Program-made: the position numbers and the translations under genes
Assembly (NCBI GenBank): GCA_033239525.1
Contig: BSYO01000033.1
Location: 11,938,901 to 12,002,900 of the forward strand
Source of the DNA: Nepenthes gracilis
Taxonomy: Eukaryota; Streptophyta; Magnoliopsida; Caryophyllales; Nepenthaceae
Length of the DNA stretch: 64,000 nucleotides
Direction: 5' to 3'
Notes under the pieces: model-generated
Database searches by the model: none
The model's input: only the letters and a program-made list of their open reading frames with translations
Told to the model about the DNA's origin: nothing
In this document: positions 58,246-64,000 of the stretch, one piece after another
Position numbering within the stretch: position 1 is the first letter of the stretch
Layout: every line of letters starts with the position of its first letter

Positions 58246-58794
58246 GCATGAGAATAAAGATGAGAAAGAGTATAGAGGATATTTGTAGTTTGTATATGTT
58301 GTATGTATAAAAATATATTGGCCGCTATGCGGAATGGTATTAATTGTATAAAGAATTAAATATAGTCAATTAATTTATTGGAACATTATAGAATTAATTG
58401 GGGATGAAAAGGGAAATAAAAAAAACATACTGTTAGCCTTAGTCGTAGGCATCGCTCCGGAGTAAAATGGAGAAATAGTGAGATAGTTAAGCTAATCAGA
58501 TATTGATCCATGTATCCCCTTTGAACGTCCTGAGATATATTCCTTTGTGTTATTGATTGTGTGAGTACGGTCTGATCAGCATTGAACGACGTTCTGTTGT
58601 TGATGTTGTAAAGCTTTCTTTACGTTATGTGTGTGAGTATTTGTGTTTGTTGGCTTCTTACGGTCAAGGTTGAGGAGAGTGTGTGAAAACATTGAAGTAT
58701 CTCGTCGAATAGGAGGCTTGGTACTTTAATGTGGTCTACACTTATCCGATACTGATTTTCATATCATGGTGATAATGAGGTATGTTTATCGTAG

Positions 58795-59365
58795 AGGGAT
58801 GCTTATAGCCATGTGACTATCGTAGGAGATGATGTTAGGGATATCATTTTGACAAGGGGTATCATGGGTGGTATCGTCATGTTACGGGTACAGCCTCTGG
58901 AAGAATTGTAGGGGTAATAAAATATCATAGATAACCTCGTTGTACTTACCCAACTATTGGGGGCGTAAATACGCGGCCTTTGATTCACGGTGGCAGAATA
59001 AGATCCAAGGAGATTCTTACTATCTCGTACAGCAGTGACCTCAACATTTAGTTGATAATCAAATTCTTGATATTTCGTACAGTAGTGACCTCAACATTTA
59101 GTTGATAATTAAATTCTTGATATTTCGTACAGTGAGTCAAGAGGGATGCTTATAACCTAGTGACCATCATACATGATGATATCTGGGATATTATTGGCGA
59201 GGGGTATTGGAGATGGTATCAGTAGGCTACGGGTACAGCCTCCAGGAGGACTGTAGGGGTAGTTGGATACCATGGATAACCTCGTTACACTTATCCAGTC
59301 ATCGGGGGCGTAAATACATGGCCTTTGGGTCACTATGGTAGAATATGGTCCAAGGAGATTTATTG
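58795..59365 (+). repeat. Tandem duplication (period 347 bp) with a nested 50-bp repeat
   Basis: A block starting GGATGCTTATAGCC (58,797) recurs at GGATGCTTATAACC (59,144). Shared words are ACGGGTACAGCCTC and GGGGGCGTAAATAC. Between them a 50-bp unit, TCAACATTTAGTTGATAAT plus AAATTCTTGATATTTCGTAC, is repeated at 59,041 and 59,091. Confidence 0.85.
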
Positions 59366-60153
59366 TAATGTTTCATCATTGTTGATATATTGTGAATTTG
59401 GGATTCGATTAAATCCACGAATTATATTCTATAGAATCCATGGGTCGGATTTTACGATATTCGGATTTGATGGAATCCATGTTGTTTATCGATATTGATG
59501 TTCAGGTCGTTCACGCTAACATTCGGACCAGAAAATCCCTGCATATCTCTTGAGGTCAGATTCTGAGGGATTTTTGCTAGTTTATTGGTACTATTATTAT
59601 CTTTGAGATGTGTGGGTCAAATGTAACCTATTTTGCTTAGAGTCGTATTTATGGCGGGTTGTAATTCTTTTCGGATATGATAGATGCTTAGATTTATATT
59701 GAGATCTTGATAGTTTGATATCCAAGATTGTTATTATTATTAGCATTTTTTATTATTATCACTTGTTGGGTTTTGACTCAGCATTGTGTTTTCTTGGCTC
59801 CAGAGTAGGCAGGTTAACTTCGGAAAAGAAGAGATCGCGTGCGAAGGTGATCTTGGGAATCGAGGATTGCAGGATAGGAGATTAGGACTTATTACTTCAA
59901 TTACTGTTCGACGTTGATTAGATTTTCTTTACGATGATTGAGATTTTTGGTTATCGACATTATTTGTTGCAGTTATCTATTTTTAACATTATGGATATTT
60001 AATTAGTGATGCATTTATGAGATTAATTGATGATGTTCCTAATGATGTGAGTTCGTTAATGATGTATCACTGATGAATTCGAATGACTTCGAGACCTTCA
60101 TCGCGACAGTTCGGGTCGGGTTCAGGGATCCGAGCTCGGATTGTCACATTTAC

Positions 60154-60479
60154 AGTCTAATATATCACATAAATTATACCAAATGTTAAAATTTAATACA
60201 ACAATATAAACAATTTAATTTAAATATTTTAAATAACTATCTAATCTGGATACCAAGATCTATAATTAAAATAAAAAATATTAAAAATTATCTTAATTTT
60301 TAGTCTTTCTCAATTTTGGAATAATATCAACCATAAAAAAAAATAAAAACTAATATTTAAAAACACATAACAGGATCCAAATAAAGTTATCAAATGCTCT
60401 GTAAATTACGACAGGCTCACGTTGCTAGTGTGGGGTCAAATGACCATAATCAAAGGAATTTATTTATTATAAATATATC
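60154..60479. other. Spacer between the solo LTR and Tat-3
   Basis: About 325 bp of AT-rich sequence. No feature is seen except the possible target site ATATC (60,475-60,479) directly before the Tat-3 LTR. Confidence 0.5.
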
Positions 60480-61307
60480 TGTTGGGTCCAGTACCCAGGG
60501 TCCCCAATCGGGTGGGAAAATACTTGGCCCAAGTGGCCCAGGATATGCGCTCGGGCGTAAAAGAGTCCGAGAACACCTTGAGGCGCAAAGAATGCAAAGG
60601 CAACGGGAGCTTAGTTATCCGGCGCGTGACCACGCGCCATGAAATCCGCGGACCTATCAAGGGTACAAGGACTCGCCTACGAAGAAAATCTTCGCAAGGT
60701 ACGAGGACTCTCGGGACGTCAGGGAATGCGCACTAACAAATCCCTGCAAACGCGCGTGACAATGCGGTTACTGCCGGCTGCTGACACCATTCCGCCGCCG
60801 TCGACATTTGCACGGAGGCGGATCGAGCGGCTGAGATTCACTCCCGCACACAGCGCATCGGCGTTGCGAGCACGTGTTATTTCGGTTGGCACCCTACAGA
60901 TTAACGGCAGGCCTATAAAACCTCAAGCCTCCTACGAAGAAATCTCTCTCTCTCTCCGGGCTTCGATCCCTTCTCTCTTATTCTAAAATTTACTCGATTT
61001 AAGCTTTGATTGGTTTTTTTTAGTGATCGACGCCTTTGCGAACAATAGAAATCACTCGGACACCTGAAGGGGCCAACTTAGAAAAAGCTCTCGGCCTTGT
61101 ATTGATTTTGTAACCCAACGTGCTCATAGTGAAATTTTGCCAGGCTCAGCCTCGTGGTTTTCCCTCCTCATTCAAGAGGAGGTTTCCACGTAAAACTCCG
61201 GTGTTCAATCTCTACTACTCTAACTCGACATTTCATCATTTTGCATTCGTTTCACCTGAATCATCCCAACTCATTTGTGTTGCTTGGACCAAGATCCGAG
61301 CGCAACA
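60480..61307 (+). repeat. 5' LTR of Tat-3 (828 bp)
   Basis: Starts TGTTGGGTCCAGTACCC and ends GAGCGCAACA, with TGTTG/CAACA inverted ends. A TATA-like GCCTATAAAACCTC lies at about 60,911-60,924, followed by a CT-rich start region. It is GC-richer than its flanks. The CAACA end directly precedes the primer-binding site, which fixes the right border. Confidence 0.85.
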
Positions 61308-61308
61308 T

Positions 61309-61326
61309 TGGCGCCGTCTGTGGGAA
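61309..61326 (+). other. Primer-binding site of Tat-3
   Basis: TGGCGCCGTCTGTGGGAA begins two bases after the LTR end CAACA. The TGGCGCCGT start resembles the tRNA-Asp-type site used by plant gypsy elements, and the rest matches Tat/Retand elements as I know them. It is the best-preserved of the two primer sites in the window. Confidence 0.85.
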
Positions 61327-61404
61327 GGGACAAAAAGTCAACTTCTCACCTTCTTAGATCACGTTTAACCACACGTCGCGACATTTACTTCCAAGCATCA
61401 TAAC

Positions 61405-62331
61405 ATGGTGAGCACCGAGGCGCGAGGCAAGCGCACCACCCCAGCCACTACTCGACACCAACGGGAGGAGGATGCCCCAAACCCCGTGTGGGCGCCGAAA
61501 ACCATCCGGATCAGTCGTAAGGGATTTGGCGACCAAAATGGACGACATATCCAAGGCCGTCTTGCCCCTGCGCAAGGGAAAGCGAGAAGCGCGGGGCGCC
61601 TTCGGGGGCTCGGCGAAACATCGAAGCGGAGGAAGGAGGCGCGCGCGCGGTCGGGCGCCCCCGGCAAGAGCCACCAAGAACCCGGGTGGCCTCAAGTGGC
61701 GAGATCCCTCGAGCCACGGAGGATCGTCTTGGTCCCGGTCTCGGGGACATCGGGGAAAATCACGCCCGAGAGGCGGCCCGCGAGGGTCGAAGGACCCCAG
61801 GGGCGCGAACCACCACCCCTATAAGCCCGAGGCACCTCCTCGCGCAAAGGAGGACGACGGCTCCACCCATGTGGAGGAGAGATTGGAAAAATGCGGAATC
61901 GAGTCTTTGGAGAAAGTAAAGTGGGGCGCGGCGTCCGCAATCTCCATTCACGGCAAACGTCAAGTCGAGGTGCTCCTCGCTTTTAAAATGCCCGGCTAGA
62001 GGCATACGACGGAAATCTTGAAGCCCATTGACCACTGAATATGTTTAGGGAGCACTTAAGCCTTGGGGGCTTGATGAGGCGATGTGCCGGTGCTTCCCTT
62101 AACATTGAAGAGGGGCCGGGACTTTGGTTCCACGGGATGCCGCGGGCTCAGCACCACAAGCTCCGAGATGCACACACGACAGACGTTTCCGTCGATTCGC
62201 CTCCATCAGGAGAGAAGCAGCCGCATCTTTTGGGATGTGTATTATCCGATGGCGGCCACACTCATCAAGTCTCGGCCTCGAGGGGGTTTAACTGCACCTT
62301 ATTTAGGAAAAATACTTCGAGGGTAATATAA
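61405..62331 (+). pseudogene. gag of Tat-3 (frameshifted)
   Basis: ATG at 61,405 opens MVSTEARGKRTTPATTRHQR. The homologous frame then moves to DLATKMDDISKAVLPLRKGK (from about 61,520) and later THVEERLEKCGIESLEKVKW and VEVLLAFKMPG, followed by a stop near 61,999. The MDDISK block corresponds to the Tat-2 MDDISKMLQNL. The central segment is very rich in Arg, Gly and Pro. At least one frameshift is needed, and the canonical central gag core is largely missing. Confidence 0.65.
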
Positions 62332-62699
62332 TAGGGACCATTTCGTAATGTGAAGTATGTATTTTATATTTTTTAAATTTTTTAACTGCCGATGGGAAAT
62401 TTTATTATAAAGTTTTTTTTAAAAAATAAAAGTGGAGACTAAACGAAGCATTTGCGGGGATTCAGAAGTCATTCTGCCAAGGGAGGTCACATAAGAGGGG
62501 ACATCCTCCTGTGGAGAAGGACGATAAAGACTGGGTGACCTTAGGGTTTCTCCACTCCATCCATCATGGGATTTTAGATCTCAAGATGGCCTATTTTTTA
62601 AAAATTGTCAAATTTAAAAATAAAAAATATTCAACAAAAGATGTAACTTCATAAATCAAACTTGACGCAAAAAAATATTAAAAAAATAAAAATAAAAAT

Positions 62700-62910
62700 T
62701 TATGTTTTTATGGGAAAAGAAAACCAAACGTTAGTTGACATTGCCGAGACCGAAACGAGCGATCCAGTTCGGGGGCATTATGCAGTGGAGGCCACCTTAG
62801 AGGATGCCCAGAACTATTCAACGGAAAAGTCCTCACCTTCCGAGAAGTGGTGGATCCCATATTTTGACCAATGGGTGAAGCAGCCTACATTTTATGGAAA
62901 GACTAAATGA
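62700..62910 (+). pseudogene. Possible pol linker remnant of Tat-3
   Basis: The frame reads TLVDIAETETSDPVRGHYAV and then KWWIPYFDQWVKQPTF. The W-x-x-P-Y-x-x-x-x motif fits the linker between the second RNase H and integrase in Tat elements (Tat-1: MTPYLSYLADGSLP). The match is short, so the assignment is tentative. Confidence 0.4.
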
Positions 62911-64000
62911 ATTAATAATGGGAGGACAATTATATTTTATTGAGAGCAAAATCTCGATCCTCAGAGACGAAAAAAAATACTTATAAGTTATTTATTTTTT
63001 AAATATTAATATCTATTTAATATAAATTTCAAATATAAAAATATTATAAAAAGACTATTCAGATAGCTATTTTTATCATTCAAATATTATCTAAACAAGG
63101 TTAAATCTTTTTCACGGTGGAATGGACCATAAAGGAGAGCTTCGGACCGACCGAGCAAGGGTCGTTGCGTTAGGAGATAATGATGGAAATTTTATAAAAG
63201 TCCGAGGTCTTTGCTTGAGCCATACAAGTCGTTGAGAAGATCAAGAATTTTACCACGGCTCTCCCGTTTTTTCATGAGTGTGAATTTTTAAGGTCGAGAT
63301 AAAATCAACGGAACGAACTATTTATTTCCTATAAATTACATTAAATATTCAACCGTAAAGACTCGGGTTGAATTATAAACTTTTGAAATCATACTTTTCA
63401 AATATAATTCTTGTTAAATTATAAAGGTTATATTAAATATTTTAGGTTGTGTTTTGTGTCGGCGAGGAGCCGAGACCACTTCTAAAATATATGACAAGAA
63501 AGAAATTGTTGGGGAGCTCGGTTTAGAACCAAATACACAGGCCCGCGGACTTTATGGCCAGAATAAACCCAACACCGGCGTGAAGCCACCAGCGCGCAAC
63601 ATTCCAGCTGCTGCATGGACTATGCACCTCTGGCCAGGATCCTCCACCAAATTGTCAGTCATCCTGCCAACTCCCATGCGCCCCCGAAAAAATATAATAA
63701 TGTATAACGGGAGGATGAGGTTGGCAAAGGAGTTTTAATATAAAACTCCGAGATTATTTTCAATTGGAAAAGAAAACTCGGCTTTCCAGTGGGCAAAAGC
63801 AAAGAGTTGGCCTCGCAAAAAATTTCTACTAAGGAACAACGAGAAAAAATTGATTATGCCAACGGTGGTAGAGAAAGGACATCTTGCCAGGAATCAAGAA
63901 TGAGGCTAGGTGGGGATGTGGGTGGAAGGAATGACACTTGGATGGCCTAGGAGCGCCAAATAAGTCCTCGGGACTCAATTAGAAGTAGAACATCGACCCG
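62911..64000. other. AT-rich tail of the window, Tat-3 internal debris or later insert
   Basis: No domain is recognised. The 94-codon plus frame at 63,454-63,738 (starting CRRGAETTSKIYDKKEIVGE) is unlike any family I know. Short GC-richer islands such as CACCGGCGTGAAGCCACCAG (63,573) resemble the composition of Tat-3 gag and may be remains of the element. Confidence 0.35.

Larger units (their letters stand above)
56471..60148 (+). mobile_element. Solo LTR of 3,678 bp, chromovirus (Del/Tekay) type, with TTTAC target duplication
   Basis: Begins TATAATATCCCAAATATTT and ends GCTCGGATTGTCACA. A perfect TTTAC direct repeat flanks it (56,466-56,470 and 60,149-60,153). The usual start would be TGTAATATCC, so the second base has changed G to A. 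Inside are an (AAT)n tract at 56,748-56,860, a leader-like GC-richer block at 56,940-57,300 (AAACCATGGACGCGG, then AAAATCAGGCAAGTGAACCC), a GT-rich tract at 57,600-58,200 and tandem repeats at 58,795-59,365. The plus orientation follows from the order of these parts and the ending, which resembles Del/Tekay LTRs. No internal region remains. Confidence 0.85.
60480..64000 (+). mobile_element. Third Tat-lineage gypsy element (Tat-3), 5' part, continues past the window
   Basis: The 5' LTR is 60,480-61,307, followed by a near-perfect primer-binding site, a GC-rich frameshifted gag (61,405-62,330) and a pol-linker remnant (62,700-62,910). Beyond this the sequence is AT-rich and unrecognised. Large internal deletions are implied because the RT domains are missing. 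No 3' LTR is in the window. Confidence 0.75.

Noticed and set aside
63454..63738. A 94-codon frame as a gene near the right end
   Set aside because: No domain, no start context and no similarity I recognise; it lies in retroelement debris.
1..64000. tRNA, rRNA or organelle insertions
   Set aside because: Scanning both strands by eye, I found no cloverleaf with conserved box A/B words and no rRNA or plastid genes. A tRNAscan-SE run would be decisive.

Overview
This window is nuclear DNA from a flowering plant. It contains two spliced plant genes, both on the minus strand: a class A heat-shock factor and the WD40 subunit of the tRNA m7G methyltransferase. The rest is mostly decayed LTR retrotransposons of plant Ty3/gypsy lineages in AT-rich DNA. 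Long TE-filled introns and nested or solo LTRs fit a medium to large, repeat-rich genome. The sequence does not resolve the species. I see no bacterial, plastid or viral genes, no rRNA and no convincing tRNA.

Layout. 1-5,555: AT-rich, with a local duplication, copies of an ATATCG-rich repeat and microsatellites. 5,556-15,990: three head-to-tail, decayed copies of a Del/Tekay-like chromovirus on the minus strand (reverse transcriptase, integrase C-terminus plus chromodomain, polypurine tract, long LTRs), one unit heavily deleted. 15,991-17,880: AT-rich, nothing recognised. 17,880-26,910: a minus-strand Tat-lineage gypsy element (Tat-1) with gag, protease, RT, two RNase H domains and integrase, plus an antisense spliced ORF between pol and the 3' LTR; its LTR holds eight 46-bp repeats. 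27,728-30,039: two-exon HSFA2-like gene with a stop codon in front of its activation motif. 31,446-32,521: solo LTR with target duplication. 33,174-45,077: ten-exon WDR4/TRM82 gene, reconstructed with all reading phases consistent (466 aa), including one GC-AG intron; its introns hold several repeats. 45,738-56,142: second, plus-strand Tat element (Tat-2), again with the antisense spliced ORF. 56,471-60,148: a 3.68-kb solo LTR with a perfect TTTAC target duplication. 60,480-64,000: 5' LTR, primer-binding site and frameshifted gag of a third Tat element (Tat-3), cut by the window end.

The two host genes do not form a pathway: one is a heat-stress transcription factor, the other a tRNA-modification subunit. 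The most interesting pattern is the antisense gene carried by both Tat-1 and Tat-2. In each it lies opposite to gag-pol, with an N-terminal retroelement-type region, a 75-83 bp intron, a coiled-coil exon, a shared C-terminal motif and an AATAAA signal. Both copies have decayed, mostly by C-to-T type changes that turn Gln, Arg and Trp codons into stops, as expected of long-methylated DNA.
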